A stretch of DNA of 58,828 nt from Panacagrimonas sp052386745 (GCA_052386745.1 JBQTJW010000023.1:1-58828), one strand, 5' to 3'; shown: positions 36,778 to 46,491, counted from the first letter of the stretch. The notes: generated by a model from the sequence alone, not told the origin. Numbers and translations: made by a program.

Positions 36778-38187
36778 ATGGATCACGCCATAACCGAGCT
36801 GGAGATTCGCCGGAAGGAGGCCACGAGGGACCTGGACCGGGCTCACCGCTCCAATTTCGGGCAGTTCTTTACGCCCGAGCCGGTATCCCGCTTCATGGCC
36901 TCCCTCTTGACGCCGGTGGAAAGCGGCAACGTATCGATCCTCGACCCAGGCGCGGGAATCGGGCTGCTGTCGGCTGCGGCGCTTGCACGCCTTGGTGACC
37001 GCGCCACCGCGACGGCGTACGAAATAGAGCCGGCCTTTCAAGCCGAACTCGCACGCACGCTCCGCGGTTTCGCTGGCGATCACGCCGTCAGGTGCCAGGA
37101 CTTCATCCACCATGCCGTCGAACTCGTGGGGACTCGGCGATCCCCAGGCTACGACGTTGCCATCCTGAACCCACCGTACAAGAAAATTCAGACTGGAAGC
37201 GCTCACCGGACGCTCGTCCGCAAGCTCGGCGTGGAAACCTCCAACCTCTACACCTGCTTTCTGGTCTGCGCCATCCGCCTGTGCCGGCCTGGGGCGCAGG
37301 TCGTCGCGATCGTGCCCCGTTCGTTCATGAATGGCCTGTACTTCAAGCCGTTCCGTTACTGGCTCTTCGATCACGTCGCGCTGACCCACCTGCACATATT
37401 CGAGAGCCGCGACCGCGCCTTCATCGATGACGAGGTTCTGCAGGAGAACGTCGTGCTCAGGACGCTCGTAGGTGGCGAGCAGGGTGACGTCACGGTTTCT
37501 GCCTCCTTCGACCAGACCTTCGCCGACATCAGCCGGCGAACGGTGCCTTTCTCCCTGATCGTCACTCCGGACGACGAGGAGAAATTCATTCACGTTCCGT
37601 CCGTTGGGGCTGCCGACACCGTGGGCCTCCCCGGCGAAACGCTGAGGGAACTAGGTCTCGATGTATGTACCGGTCCGGTCGTGGACTTTCGGCTGCGGGA
37701 CTACCTCCGTCAGCAACCCGAAGAAGGGAGCGCGCCGCTGCTTTACGCAAGCCATTTCGCTCACGGTGCGTTCGCGTGGCCGAGACCGTCGCGAAAGCCA
37801 AACGCCATCATGGTTGATCCGTGCACGCGACGTTGGCTGATGAGGAACGGCTGTTACGTGGTCCTGAGGCGGTTCACGTCGAAGGAGGAACGGCGGCGGG
37901 TGGTGGCGTTTCTGCTTCCGGCGGACGCGCTTCCGGGTGACTGGATCGGATTTGAAAACCATCTGAACGTCATCCACCAGGACCGGCACGGCCTGGACCC
38001 GGACGTTGCGAGTGGAATCTGCTGCTATCTCAACTCTCAACCCGTGGACGATTACTTCCGGACCTTCAGCGGACACACGCAGGTCAATGCCACGGATTTG
38101 CGCAGGCTACGCTACCCGGCAATCGAAGAACTCAAAGCAATGGGGCGTCAATGCATCGAAAAGTCCACGAAGCACGCCGCATCCTGA
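36778..38187 (+). CDS. Type II adenine-N6 DNA methyltransferase (BsuBI/PstI type)
   Basis: 469-aa modification enzyme. Motif order is X (NFGQFFTPEPVSRFMA), I (ILDPGAGIGLLSAAAL, SAM binding), then IV as NPPY in VAILNPPYKK, typical of gamma-class N6-adenine methyltransferases. A target-recognition region follows in the C-terminal half. ATG at 36778 follows TACAAT; the much longer in-frame ORF upstream is shadow of other genes. The restriction gene overlaps its 3' end by 37 nt. By family it should protect CTGCAG, but the recognition site cannot be read from sequence alone. Base composition is visibly less GC-rich than the flanking island, suggesting acquisition. Confidence 0.88.
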   Translation: MDHAITELEIRRKEATRDLDRAHRSNFGQFFTPEPVSRFMASLLTPVESGNVSILDPGAGIGLLSAAALARLGDRATATAYEIEPAFQAELARTLRGFAGDHAVRCQDFIHHAVELVGTRRSPGYDVAILNPPYKKIQTGSAHRTLVRKLGVETSNLYTCFLVCAIRLCRPGAQVVAIVPRSFMNGLYFKPFRYWLFDHVALTHLHIFESRDRAFIDDEVLQENVVLRTLVGGEQGDVTVSASFDQTFADISRRTVPFSLIVTPDDEEKFIHVPSVGAADTVGLPGETLRELGLDVCTGPVVDFRLRDYLRQQPEEGSAPLLYASHFAHGAFAWPRPSRKPNAIMVDPCTRRWLMRNGCYVVLRRFTSKEERRRVVAFLLPADALPGDWIGFENHLNVIHQDRHGLDPDVASGICCYLNSQPVDDYFRTFSGHTQVNATDLRRLRYPAIEELKAMGRQCIEKSTKHAAS

Positions 38188-39089
38188 CGGATATCCGGAT
38201 GCCCAGCGCCCAGCAGAACGATCGCTCGGCGCTCTGTCTTCTGGCGCTCTGCGAACTCAAGCGCGCCGACCCGTGGGCGAATGCTTCGGCCCCGCTGATC
38301 GGCATCACGCCCATCATGAAGTTCGCTGCCGCGCACTACATGAAAGAGCCGTACGCGCCGAACACGCGCGAGACGATCCGCCGTCAAACGATGCACCAGT
38401 TCTGCGATGGCGGGATTTCGCTCTACAACCCTGACAAGCCTGACCGACCTGTGAATTCCCCGGCAGCGGTCTACCAGGTTACGTCCGAAGCGCTGGCGCT
38501 GGTCCGGGCCTTCGCAACACCTCAATGGGAAGAATCGCTGACGCTGTTCAAGAGGCAGCGAGCTGGCCTGGCAGAGCGTTACGCGATGGAGCGCGCGATG
38601 CAGCACGTTCCGTTGCGAGTTGCGCCGGGCAAAACGGTGATGCTCTCGCCCGGTCAGCACAGCACCTTGATCCGCCAGATCGTCGAGGTGTTCGGTGCGC
38701 ACTACGCGCCCGATGGTCGTCTGATCTATGCAGGAGATGCCGGCAACAAGTGGGGCTATTTCGATGCCGATGCACTGAATGCGCTGGGCGTCGTCGTGGA
38801 CTCCCACGGCAAGATGCCGGATGTGGTCATCTACATGCCCGACAGGAACTGGCTGCTGCTGTGTGAGTCCGTGACAAGCCATGGTCCGGTCAACGCCAAG
38901 CGGCACGACGAACTCAAGAAGCTGTTCGCGCACTGTTCCGCCGGCCTCGTCTTCGTCACGGCCTTCCCGACCCGCGCCATGATGGCGAAGTATCTGACCA
39001 AGATCGGATGGGAAACCGAAGCCTGGTGCGCCGAGTCTCCAACCCACCTGATCCATTTCAACGGTCAGCGATTTCTCGGGCCGTATTGA
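38151..39089 (+). CDS. BsuBI/PstI-family type II restriction endonuclease
   Basis: 312-aa endonuclease partner of the preceding methyltransferase. Family blocks: ARRILTDIRMPSAQQNDRSAL, in which PSAQQNDRSALCLLALCEL is diagnostic; NASAPLIGITPIMKF; YAPNTRETIRRQTMHQF; NSPAAVYQ; and the catalytic region KMPDVVIYMPDRNWLLLCES with VTSHGPVNAKRHDEL (PD-(D/E)xK-like Asp and Glu). Overlap of 37 nt with the methyltransferase is usual for coupled R-M pairs. No controller (C) protein gene is present. Many CTGCAG sites exist in this window, so modification would be needed if specificity is PstI-like. Confidence 0.88.
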   Translation: MHRKVHEARRILTDIRMPSAQQNDRSALCLLALCELKRADPWANASAPLIGITPIMKFAAAHYMKEPYAPNTRETIRRQTMHQFCDGGISLYNPDKPDRPVNSPAAVYQVTSEALALVRAFATPQWEESLTLFKRQRAGLAERYAMERAMQHVPLRVAPGKTVMLSPGQHSTLIRQIVEVFGAHYAPDGRLIYAGDAGNKWGYFDADALNALGVVVDSHGKMPDVVIYMPDRNWLLLCESVTSHGPVNAKRHDELKKLFAHCSAGLVFVTAFPTRAMMAKYLTKIGWETEAWCAESPTHLIHFNGQRFLGPY

Positions 39090-39153
39090 CGCTGGCAAGT
39101 AGGCAGCGCGGAACGCGCGCAATCCGCCGGCCGACTGCCGCCGCAACAACTTC

Positions 39154-40737
39154 TCAGTGCCCCGCCGCCATGAACCCGCCGATCACGGCGCGGTCGGCAG
39201 CGGCGGCGGTCACTTCGTGCACGATGCGGCCGCCGCTGATGACCAGCAGGCGGTCGGCGAGCTGGAGGAGCTCGTCCAGATCGTCGCTGGCGACGAGCAC
39301 GGCGGCGCCGGCGTTGCGCGCCTCCACCAGGCGCGCGTGCACATCGGCCACGGCCTTGAAGTCCAGGCCGAACACGGGGTTGGCGACGATGAGCACGTTG
39401 AGCGGCTCCGACAGTTCGCGCGCCAGCACCGCGCGCTGCACGTTGCCGCCGGAGAGCGTGGACATGGGCCGCGCCGGGTCGGGTGGACGCACGTTGAACG
39501 CGGCGATGCGCGCCCGCGCCTGCTCGCGGATGGCGGCGTAGGACACGAACATCCCGGCGCGGCGGATCGGCGCGCGGTCGAAGTTGCGCAGCGCGATGTT
39601 GTCGCCCACGCCCAGCTTGCCGACGCAGGCCTTGAACAGCGGCTCCTCGGGCAGGCTGAACACCTTGTGCCGGCGCATCTGCGCGCGGGTGGCGCGGTAC
39701 GGGTGGGCGTCGATGCGGACGCTGCCGGCGCTGGACTCGCGCTGGCCGGTCAGCGCCTCGATGAGTTCCTTCTGGCCATTGCCGGAGATGCCGGCCAGGC
39801 CCACCAGCTCGCCGCCGTTCACGCTCAGCGACACCTCGTGCACGCGTTGCAGGCCGCGATCGTCCAGCACGCTGAGCCCGCTCACCTGTAGCCGCGGGAC
39901 GGTGGACGACGCCACGCGGGCGATGGACCGCGCGCCGGTGGCGGCGGTGGCTCTGGTGGGCCCGGCAGCGGACGGGGCGGCGTCTTCGGCCGTCTCGCCC
40001 ATGATCCAGCGCGCCATGCGCTCGTGCGTGGCCGCGGCCACCGGCGACTGCGCCACCAGGCGCCCGCGGCGCAGCACGGTGACCTCGTCTGCGTAGGCCA
40101 GCACCTCGCCGAACTTGTGCGTGATCATCAGCACGGTGATGTCGCCGCGGTGCGCCATGTCGCGCAGCAGGCCCAGCACCTCGTCGGCCTCCTGCACGGT
40201 GAGGACGGAGGTGGGCTCGTCCAGAATCAGCAGGCGGTGCCGCAGGTACAGCTGCTTGAGGATCTCCAGCTTCTGCTTTTCGCCCGCCCCGAGGTTGGCC
40301 ACCGGCGCGTCCAGCGGCAGGCGGAACGGCGCCTGGCCCATGAACGCGCCCAGCTCCCCGCGCACGCGCTTCCAGGGAATGCGCCAGGGCAGCGCGCCGC
40401 GCGCCAGCAGCAGGTTCTCGGCCACCGTGAAGCCGGGCGCGACGGTGAAGTGCTGGTAGACCATGCCGATGCCCAGCTTCTGCGCGGCGCGCGGGCTGGG
40501 CATGTCCACCTCGCGGCCGTCGAGCAGGATCTGGCCCTGGTCCAGCGGCTGGTAACCGATCAGCCCCTTCACCAGCGTGCTCTTGCCGGCGCCGTTCTCG
40601 CCGAGCAGGGCGTGCACGCTGCCGGGCGCAAGCTTCAGCGACACCGCGTCCAGCGCCCGGAACGCGCCGAAGGACTTGCCGGCGCCGATCACTTCGAGCG
40701 CGATGGCCGACGGCCGGGACTTTGGCGCGGCGCTCAT
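39154..40737 (-). CDS. ABC transporter 2 ATP-binding protein (BMP/nucleoside type)
   Basis: 527-aa double ATPase. First half: Walker A GENGAGKST, LGAGEKQKLEIL in the signature position, and Walker B LLILDEPTSVL. A low-complexity Ala/Thr linker separates it from a second half with degenerate Walker A (GISGNGQKEL) and LSGGNVQRAVLARE. The start is the ATG of an ATGA overlap with the upstream permease; the longer ORF reading into that permease is frame shadow. It is a paralogue of the ATPase at 24539 in the same architecture. Last gene of the minus-strand unit starting at 47157. Confidence 0.93.
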   Translation of the reverse strand: MSAAPKSRPSAIALEVIGAGKSFGAFRALDAVSLKLAPGSVHALLGENGAGKSTLVKGLIGYQPLDQGQILLDGREVDMPSPRAAQKLGIGMVYQHFTVAPGFTVAENLLLARGALPWRIPWKRVRGELGAFMGQAPFRLPLDAPVANLGAGEKQKLEILKQLYLRHRLLILDEPTSVLTVQEADEVLGLLRDMAHRGDITVLMITHKFGEVLAYADEVTVLRRGRLVAQSPVAAATHERMARWIMGETAEDAAPSAAGPTRATAATGARSIARVASSTVPRLQVSGLSVLDDRGLQRVHEVSLSVNGGELVGLAGISGNGQKELIEALTGQRESSAGSVRIDAHPYRATRAQMRRHKVFSLPEEPLFKACVGKLGVGDNIALRNFDRAPIRRAGMFVSYAAIREQARARIAAFNVRPPDPARPMSTLSGGNVQRAVLARELSEPLNVLIVANPVFGLDFKAVADVHARLVEARNAGAAVLVASDDLDELLQLADRLLVISGGRIVHEVTAAAADRAVIGGFMAAGH

Positions 40738-41651
40738 CGGGTCAGCGAGAGTTCGCCGGGCGTGCCGGCCAGCGTCTGCCGCGGGCGCGAGCTGGCAATG
40801 AGAATGCCCAACGTCAGCGCGTACGGCGCCGCGTTGAACAGGTGGTAGCCGGCGCTGAAGCCGACGGATTGCAGCGCCGGCCCCAGCGCGCCCGCGGCGC
40901 CGAACAGCAGCGAGGCGGCGAGGCACCCCAGCGGCCGCCAGCGCGCAAAGATCACCAGCGCCACGGCCATGATGCCCTGGCCGCTGGAAAGACCCTCGCT
41001 CCAGGATCCCGGATAGCACAGCGACAGGTAGGCCCCGCCCACGCCGGCGAACGCCCCGCCAGTGGCGGTGGCGGCGATGCGCACGGTGGCGATGGGGTAG
41101 GCCAGCGCTCGCGCCGTGCCCTCGTGATCGCCCACCAGGCGCAGGGCAAGTCCCGGGCGCGTGCTGCGCAGCCCCCAGTGCAGCAGCAGCGCCAGCGCCA
41201 GCCCGATGGGAAACAGGGCGTTGACCGCCAGCGCGCTCTCCCAGCGCGCATCGCCCGTCCACGCGCCCAGCGGCAGGCTCGGCAACTGGGGCGCCTGCGG
41301 CTGGATGTAGGGCTTGCCGAGGAAGAACGCGAAGCCGGTGCCGAGCAGCATCAGCGCAATACCGAAGGCAATGTCGTTGACCCGCGGCAGCGAGCACACC
41401 AGGCCGTGCAGCAGCCCCATCAGCAGGCCCACGCCGGCCGCGGCGGCAACGCCGATCCACGCCGACTGCCACAGGTACGAGGCCGCGTAGCCGCACATCG
41501 CGCCAGCAATCAGGATGCCTTCCAGCCCCAGGTTCACGCGCCCGCTCTTTTCCGTAATGCACTCGCCAAGGCTCACGAACAGGTAGGGCGTGCCCACGCG
41601 CACCGCCCCGGCGATCATGCCGATGGCGAGCGTGACCAGGCTCTCAGACAT
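40734..41651 (-). CDS. ABC transporter 2 permease, second subunit
   Basis: 305-aa inner-membrane permease of the BMP-associated family, about 8-9 membrane segments. It carries the diagnostic loop ITEKSGRVNLGLEGILIAGA near residues 32-51, and GLALRLVGDHEGTARALAYP near 170. Equivalent to the subunit at 27161 of transporter 1. ATGA overlap with the ATPase and an 8-nt overlap with the preceding permease. Confidence 0.92.
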   Translation of the reverse strand: MSESLVTLAIGMIAGAVRVGTPYLFVSLGECITEKSGRVNLGLEGILIAGAMCGYAASYLWQSAWIGVAAAAGVGLLMGLLHGLVCSLPRVNDIAFGIALMLLGTGFAFFLGKPYIQPQAPQLPSLPLGAWTGDARWESALAVNALFPIGLALALLLHWGLRSTRPGLALRLVGDHEGTARALAYPIATVRIAATATGGAFAGVGGAYLSLCYPGSWSEGLSSGQGIMAVALVIFARWRPLGCLAASLLFGAAGALGPALQSVGFSAGYHLFNAAPYALTLGILIASSRPRQTLAGTPGELSLTR

Positions 41652-42741
41652 GCGCGGCCTCCGCCCCCGGCGAAGCCAGCCTGAGCTGCCAGCGGCCGAT
41701 GCGGCCGTTGAACGCTTCCCAGGCCAGCAGGTTGGCGAAGATCAGGCCCTGCAGGACCAGGGTGGCGGCGTCGGGCAGGTCGAGCCGGCGTTGCAGCAGG
41801 CTGCCGCTGGCGCCAATGCCGCCCACGAGAATGGCGCACACGATCACCGCCAGCGGGTTCTGCCGCGCCGCGAACGCCACCAGGATGCCGCCGTAGCCGT
41901 AGCCCGCGAGCATCGAGGCGTTGGCGCTTCCCTGCACCGCCGCCACCTCGAACATGCCCGCCAGCCCCGCGGCCGCGCCTCCAGCGAAGCACGCGCCGAT
42001 CACCAGGCGGTCCACCGGCAGCCCCACCAGCCGCGCCGCCTGCGCATTGCCGCCGACCACGTTGAGGGCGAAGCCGGGCACGGTCCAGCGCAGGAAGATC
42101 CACCCCGCCAGACACAGCAGCAGGCCCGCGGCAAAGCCCCAGTGCGCGTCCAGGCCGGGCATGGGGCCGATCATCCAGGCCTCCGGCAGCGGCAGCGTGG
42201 AGGGCTTGTTGAGGCTCGCCGGGTCGCGCAGCGCGCCCTCCACCAGATGATTGAACAGGGCGATGCCCAGGTACGACAACAGCAGGCTGCCGATGGTCTC
42301 GTTCACCCCGCGGCGCTGGCGCAGCAGCCCGGCCGCGCCGATCCACAGCCCGCCCGCGACCATGCCGGCCAAGGCCATCAGCGGCAGCGCCACGGTCCAC
42401 GGCAGCCCCGGTGCGGCCACGGCCACCGATGCCGCCGCCAGGCCGCCAAGCGCCAGCGCGCCCTCGCCGCCGATCACGATCAGCCCCGCGCGCGCCGGCA
42501 GCACCACGCACAGCGCGGTGAGCATGAGCGGCGCGGCGCGCTGAAGCGTGTTGGCCAGGGCAAAGGACGAACCGAACGCGCCCTTCACCATCACCTGCAG
42601 GGCGGCGATGGACGAGACCTCGCGCAGTTCCAGGAACACGCCGAACATCGCCAGCGCGGCCACCACCGCCGCCAGCGTGGGCACGGCGCCCAGCGCGGCC
42701 GCGGCCAGCCGGCGGCCGACGCGGCTCAGCCCCTGGCTCAT
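41644..42741 (-). CDS. ABC transporter 2 permease, first subunit
   Basis: 365-aa membrane permease. The conserved cytoplasmic loop PARAGLIVIGGEGALALGG (about residues 82-100) corresponds to the FRANVWNIGAEGQ loop of transporter 1. RRGVNETIGSLLLSYLGIAL follows near 145. About 8-10 hydrophobic helices. It overlaps the binding-protein gene stop by 4 nt (ATGA) and the next permease by 8 nt. Works with the following permease and ATPase. Confidence 0.92.
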   Translation of the reverse strand: MSQGLSRVGRRLAAAALGAVPTLAAVVAALAMFGVFLELREVSSIAALQVMVKGAFGSSFALANTLQRAAPLMLTALCVVLPARAGLIVIGGEGALALGGLAAASVAVAAPGLPWTVALPLMALAGMVAGGLWIGAAGLLRQRRGVNETIGSLLLSYLGIALFNHLVEGALRDPASLNKPSTLPLPEAWMIGPMPGLDAHWGFAAGLLLCLAGWIFLRWTVPGFALNVVGGNAQAARLVGLPVDRLVIGACFAGGAAAGLAGMFEVAAVQGSANASMLAGYGYGGILVAFAARQNPLAVIVCAILVGGIGASGSLLQRRLDLPDAATLVLQGLIFANLLAWEAFNGRIGRWQLRLASPGAEAAHV

Positions 42742-43850
42742 GCGCCGGTGGAGCCGATCACCCCTTCAACCAGGTAATTCATGCTTTCCAGCGTGATGTC
42801 GGTCTGCACCAGGGCGGTGCCGGCGGGAATCACGGTCTTGCCGGTGTTGTCCTTGAGCGGGCCCTTGAAGATGTCGAACTTGCCGGCGGTCATGTCGGCC
42901 TTGATCGCGTCGATCTGCGTTTTCGCGGCGGCCGGCGTCACCGGCGTGTAGGGCGACATCTTCACGAAGCCGTCCTTCAGCCCGCCGCGCGTGAGGTTGG
43001 CGAAGGCGGCGCCGGCCTGCGCCGCCGCCACGTACTGCTTGTAGACCGTCTCCCAGTTCCACTCGGCGCCGGTGAGGTAGAACTTGGGCGCCAGCACCGA
43101 CTGGTCGGCGTGATAGCCGCACACGAATAGGCCGCGCTTGGCCGCGGTTTCCACCAGCACCTTGGGGCTGTCCACATGGCAGGTGACGACGTCGATGCCC
43201 TGGTCGGCGAGCGAGTTGGTGGCCTCGGCCTCCTTCACCGGCATGGACCAGTCGCCGGTGAAGATCACCTGCGTGCTGATGTCCGGCTTCACCGAGCGCG
43301 CGCCCAGGGTGAAGGCGTTGATGTTGCGCAGGACCTGCGGGATGGGCTTGGCGGCGACGAAGCCGATCTTCTTGCTCCTGGTCGCGTGGCCGGCGGCAAT
43401 GCCGTTGAGGTACTGGCATTCGTCGATGTAGCCAAAATAGCTGCCGACGTTGGCCGGGTCCTTGCCCGACTGCCAGAGCCCGCCGCAGTGCGCAAACCGC
43501 ACCTGCGGGAACTTGGGCGCCAGCTTCACCGCGTGCGAGAAATAGCCGAACGAGGTCACGAAGATCAGCGCCGCTTCGTCCTCCACGATCATGGCCTCCA
43601 TCGCCTTCTGCACCGCGACGGTCTCCGGCACGTTTTCCTGCTCCACCACCTTCACGCCCGGCAGCGCCTTGAGCTTGGCCACCGCCTGGGCGTGGGCCTG
43701 ATTGTAGCCATAGTCGTCGTGCGAACCCACGTAGAGCGCGCCCACGGTGAGTTTGCCGGCGGCGGCGAGCAGGCACTCGTAGGGCGTGAGCAGGCCGGTG
43801 GCCAGCAGGCTGGCGGAGGAGGCAAGGAACTGGCGGCGGGAGAGCGTCAT
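42738..43850 (-). CDS. BMP-family substrate-binding protein of ABC transporter 2 (Tat-type signal)
   Basis: 370-aa periplasmic binding protein. The N-terminus TLSRRQFLASSASLLATGLL contains a twin-arginine SRRQFL motif before a hydrophobic core, so export is probably by Tat, unlike the Sec-type binding protein of transporter 1. BMP body: KLTVGALYVGSHDDYGYNQAH, IFVTSFGYFSHA, QVLRNINAFTLGARS, DVVTCHVDSP and YHADQSVLAP. It is encoded directly upstream of its permeases and downstream of a Tsx-like outer-membrane channel, giving a complete outer-to-inner uptake route for nucleoside- or purine-like solutes. Confidence 0.9.
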   Translation of the reverse strand: MTLSRRQFLASSASLLATGLLTPYECLLAAAGKLTVGALYVGSHDDYGYNQAHAQAVAKLKALPGVKVVEQENVPETVAVQKAMEAMIVEDEAALIFVTSFGYFSHAVKLAPKFPQVRFAHCGGLWQSGKDPANVGSYFGYIDECQYLNGIAAGHATRSKKIGFVAAKPIPQVLRNINAFTLGARSVKPDISTQVIFTGDWSMPVKEAEATNSLADQGIDVVTCHVDSPKVLVETAAKRGLFVCGYHADQSVLAPKFYLTGAEWNWETVYKQYVAAAQAGAAFANLTRGGLKDGFVKMSPYTPVTPAAAKTQIDAIKADMTAGKFDIFKGPLKDNTGKTVIPAGTALVQTDITLESMNYLVEGVIGSTGA

Positions 43851-43901
43851 GACGGGATCAGGAAGAAGGGTGGACGGAAGGGTTGCGGCGCACGCCGGGC
43901 A

Positions 43902-44726
43902 TCACTGGAGAATCCACTTGACCATGGCCTGCGGAACGTCCTCGTCCATGCCGTCGATGCCGAACTTGTTCTTCCAGATCTGGTACTCCAGGCCCGCCTG
44001 GACCACGCCCGGCGAGCCGAACAGGCCGCCCGCGTCGACCAGGAATCGCGGCGCGGTGATGATGTTGTCCTGGTAGCGTCCGCCTGGCGTCTTGGGGTCT
44101 TCACCCCAGGCGTAGTCGAAGAAGCCTTCAAAACGGAAATCCACCGGTCCGATCTTGAACGGCGCGCCCCAGACCACCGTCACCTGGAAGCCGGTTTCGA
44201 GCGCGGCGCTTTGCGCGTTGCGCTCGTAGAAATTGAGCTGCACGAACTGGAAGCCCGGCACCTTGAAATCCGCCGCAAGGCCGTAGAGGAAGGTCTGCTC
44301 CACGCCCTCGGACGGAATTTCCAGATTGAAGCTGAGCAGCAGGTCGACGATGGGGCCCAGTTCCAGCTTGCTGCCGAGCATCTTGGGAAACGACAGGCGC
44401 GGCGAGAGTTCGCCGTAATAGGCGCCGAAGCCGCGCGGCGCGCCGATGAAGGGCGTCGCGAAGTCATCGCCCTCGCGCTCGGCGTTGGTGATGTCCACGA
44501 AGAAGAAGTTGTCGCCGTACTTCCAGACGTCGAAATGCTCGATGGTGATGACGCTGGCCTCGTCGCTTTCCTGGAAATCGCCGGGCTTGCGCGTGCTGAA
44601 GTCGGCGTAGCGCGTCCCGTACAGGTACTGGACGTTGGTGGTGCCGAACAGCGCGCTGCCGGCGTGCGCGGGCAAGGCGGAACAGGCGAGTAGCAGAAGG
44701 GCAAGACGGGTGCAAAGTCGGGACAT
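43902..44726 (-). CDS. Tsx-like nucleoside channel, outer membrane
   Basis: 274-aa outer-membrane beta-barrel of the Tsx/OmpK family. Signal peptide MSRLCTRLALLLLACSALPAHA (cleavage after residue 22 or so; hydrophobic core LALLLLACSALP). The mature part has alternating aromatic beta-strand sequence (VQYLYGTRYADF, EHFDVWKYGDNFFFVDITNA, GFFDYAWGED) and ends in a terminal strand, MVKWILQ. Tsx family members pass nucleosides. Between the NCS2-like permease gene (96 bp) and the Tat-type binding protein (51 bp), consistent with purine or nucleoside uptake. Confidence 0.88.
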   Translation of the reverse strand: MSRLCTRLALLLLACSALPAHAGSALFGTTNVQYLYGTRYADFSTRKPGDFQESDEASVITIEHFDVWKYGDNFFFVDITNAEREGDDFATPFIGAPRGFGAYYGELSPRLSFPKMLGSKLELGPIVDLLLSFNLEIPSEGVEQTFLYGLAADFKVPGFQFVQLNFYERNAQSAALETGFQVTVVWGAPFKIGPVDFRFEGFFDYAWGEDPKTPGGRYQDNIITAPRFLVDAGGLFGSPGVVQAGLEYQIWKNKFGIDGMDEDVPQAMVKWILQ

Positions 44727-44822
44727 GGTTTCTTCCGTTTTCAGTGATCGGGAGCAAGCGACCCCGGTCCGGCGCGCGGTGGCGCGCCGGATGGGTCGAT
44801 GGAGAGCTGGGACAGGCGGCGG

Positions 44823-46415
44823 CTAGATCGCCGCTTCGCCGCCGGGAACGGCGTCCTGCGGTCGCGGCTTGGCGGGCACCGCGGCGGAGTTGAACTTCGC
44901 GCAGCCGTAGAGCAGCCCTGCCACGCCGAGGTAGCTCAGCGCCACCATCGGCGTCTTGCCGATGCCGATCGCCTCGCTGTGCATGAAGCCGAAGAAGGTC
45001 AGCACGCCGCCCACCGCGGCAAACCCGGCGGCCTTGGCAAACGCGCGGTCGATGATGCAGGCGGCCACCGCGGCCAGAATCAGGCTGGTGAGGATGGCGC
45101 CGCTGCCGAGCAGTTCCAGGCCGTGGTAGAGCACGCCCATGCCGGCGAGCTTGTCGATGCCCACCGCGGCGGCGTTGGTGCCCGCGGCGCCGAGCGCGTT
45201 GTCGATCATCAGCTTGCCCCAGCCGGCCACCTGCGGGATCAAGGACAGGATCACCGCCGGTGCGTGGCTCTTGGGCGTTTCCTGGAAGGCCTGCGCGCCG
45301 ATCAGCATGCCGATGTAGAGCAGGATCGGAGAGATTGCGACAACCGGGATCAGCGCCATCATCACGGCAAGAATTCCGAACCAGGACAGCACCAGCACCA
45401 TCACGCCGGTGGCTGCGCTGTAGCCGATGCGCCCGCCGATCGCCTTCCAGCCCGGGTGGCCGATGTACACCGCGTTGATGAAGGGATTGCCCAGGCAGCA
45501 GCCGATCAGGCTCACCACGCCGTCAGCCGTCAGCACGCGCGTGGTGGGGAAGTGGTCGCCACCGGCTTCCGCGCTCTCCACGTTGTCCATGGCCTCGACG
45601 AGATCGTAGATGCCGAAGGGGATCGCAGTGACCAGGATCACCGCGAGGTACTCGAAGCCGCCGAACACATGGCCGAATACCGGCAAGGGCACCGAAAATC
45701 CAAAGCTGGCGAACGAACTGCCGAGCTTTTCCAGGCTCATGCCGCCAAAGCTGAAGCCCAGCGCCAGCCCTCCCCAGGCGATGAGCGAACCCACCGCGAT
45801 CGCCACCAGCCCCGCCGGGATGCCCTTGAAGTAGCGCACACCGCCGAACCAGCTCGACAGCAGGATGGCGAAGCAGAGGATGCCGATCACCGGGTCCATG
45901 TACATCTCCAGCGCCGGGCGCATGGAGATGAAAGCGATCGACACCCCGGCCAGCGCGCCGAGCAGTGCCGCGCGCGGCGTGATCTTCTTGATCCACGGCG
46001 CCACGAAGCCGCCGGCCATCAGCACGAAGCTCTGCACGAACACCCAGGTGAGGCCCGCCTCCCAGCCCTTCACCGGGTCCCCCGTGGCCGCGGCAATGGG
46101 CAGCATGATGACGAACACCACCACGAACATGTGCGGCACGCTGATGCCGGACGGCAGGGCGCAGACATCGCTGCGGCCGGTCTTCTTCGCGAGCTGGTAT
46201 GCCAGGTACGCGTAGTACACCGTGGACAGGAACAGCATCAGCCCCGTCGCGGGCAGGATGCGGCCAAACACCAGGTCGTCCGGCAGCTTGAGCACGTAGC
46301 GCATGAGCGCCGTGAGCGTCAGCAGGTTGACCAGGATGTTGGTGCCGAAGCCAAAGAACGCATTCCAGTCGCCTGGAACCCAGACCTTGGGCTTGAAAGC
46401 GGTTGCGGTGCTCAT
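44823..46415 (-). CDS. NCS2/AzgA-like xanthine-uracil family permease
   Basis: 530-aa inner-membrane permease with about 12-14 hydrophobic helices. VPGDWNAFFGFGTNILVNLL at residues 13-32 and ATGLMLFLSTVYYAYLAYQL resemble the AzgA-like branch of nucleobase transporters. FGIYDLVEAMDNVESAEAGGD (central; GIYDLVEAMDNVESAEA is the conserved piece) and IGCCLGNPFINAVYIGHPGW match the substrate-binding half-helix regions. GGGAG-like ribosome site before the ATG at 46415. Likely proton symport of a purine or ureide; the exact solute is unknown. 76 bp after the second isochorismatase-fold gene. Confidence 0.87.
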   Translation of the reverse strand: MSTATAFKPKVWVPGDWNAFFGFGTNILVNLLTLTALMRYVLKLPDDLVFGRILPATGLMLFLSTVYYAYLAYQLAKKTGRSDVCALPSGISVPHMFVVVFVIMLPIAAATGDPVKGWEAGLTWVFVQSFVLMAGGFVAPWIKKITPRAALLGALAGVSIAFISMRPALEMYMDPVIGILCFAILLSSWFGGVRYFKGIPAGLVAIAVGSLIAWGGLALGFSFGGMSLEKLGSSFASFGFSVPLPVFGHVFGGFEYLAVILVTAIPFGIYDLVEAMDNVESAEAGGDHFPTTRVLTADGVVSLIGCCLGNPFINAVYIGHPGWKAIGGRIGYSAATGVMVLVLSWFGILAVMMALIPVVAISPILLYIGMLIGAQAFQETPKSHAPAVILSLIPQVAGWGKLMIDNALGAAGTNAAAVGIDKLAGMGVLYHGLELLGSGAILTSLILAAVAACIIDRAFAKAAGFAAVGGVLTFFGFMHSEAIGIGKTPMVALSYLGVAGLLYGCAKFNSAAVPAKPRPQDAVPGGEAAI

Positions 46416-46491
46416 GTGCTACTCCCGTTGATTGCCACGTCCCCAAAAACCATGTCGCGAACGCATTCGCCCGTCCGCAGGGCGTCCCGCG

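Noticed and set aside
39154..41562. 802-codon ORF suggesting a permease-ATPase fusion
   Set aside because: The first part reads the permease gene in the wrong frame; the ATPase starts at the ATGA overlap (40737).
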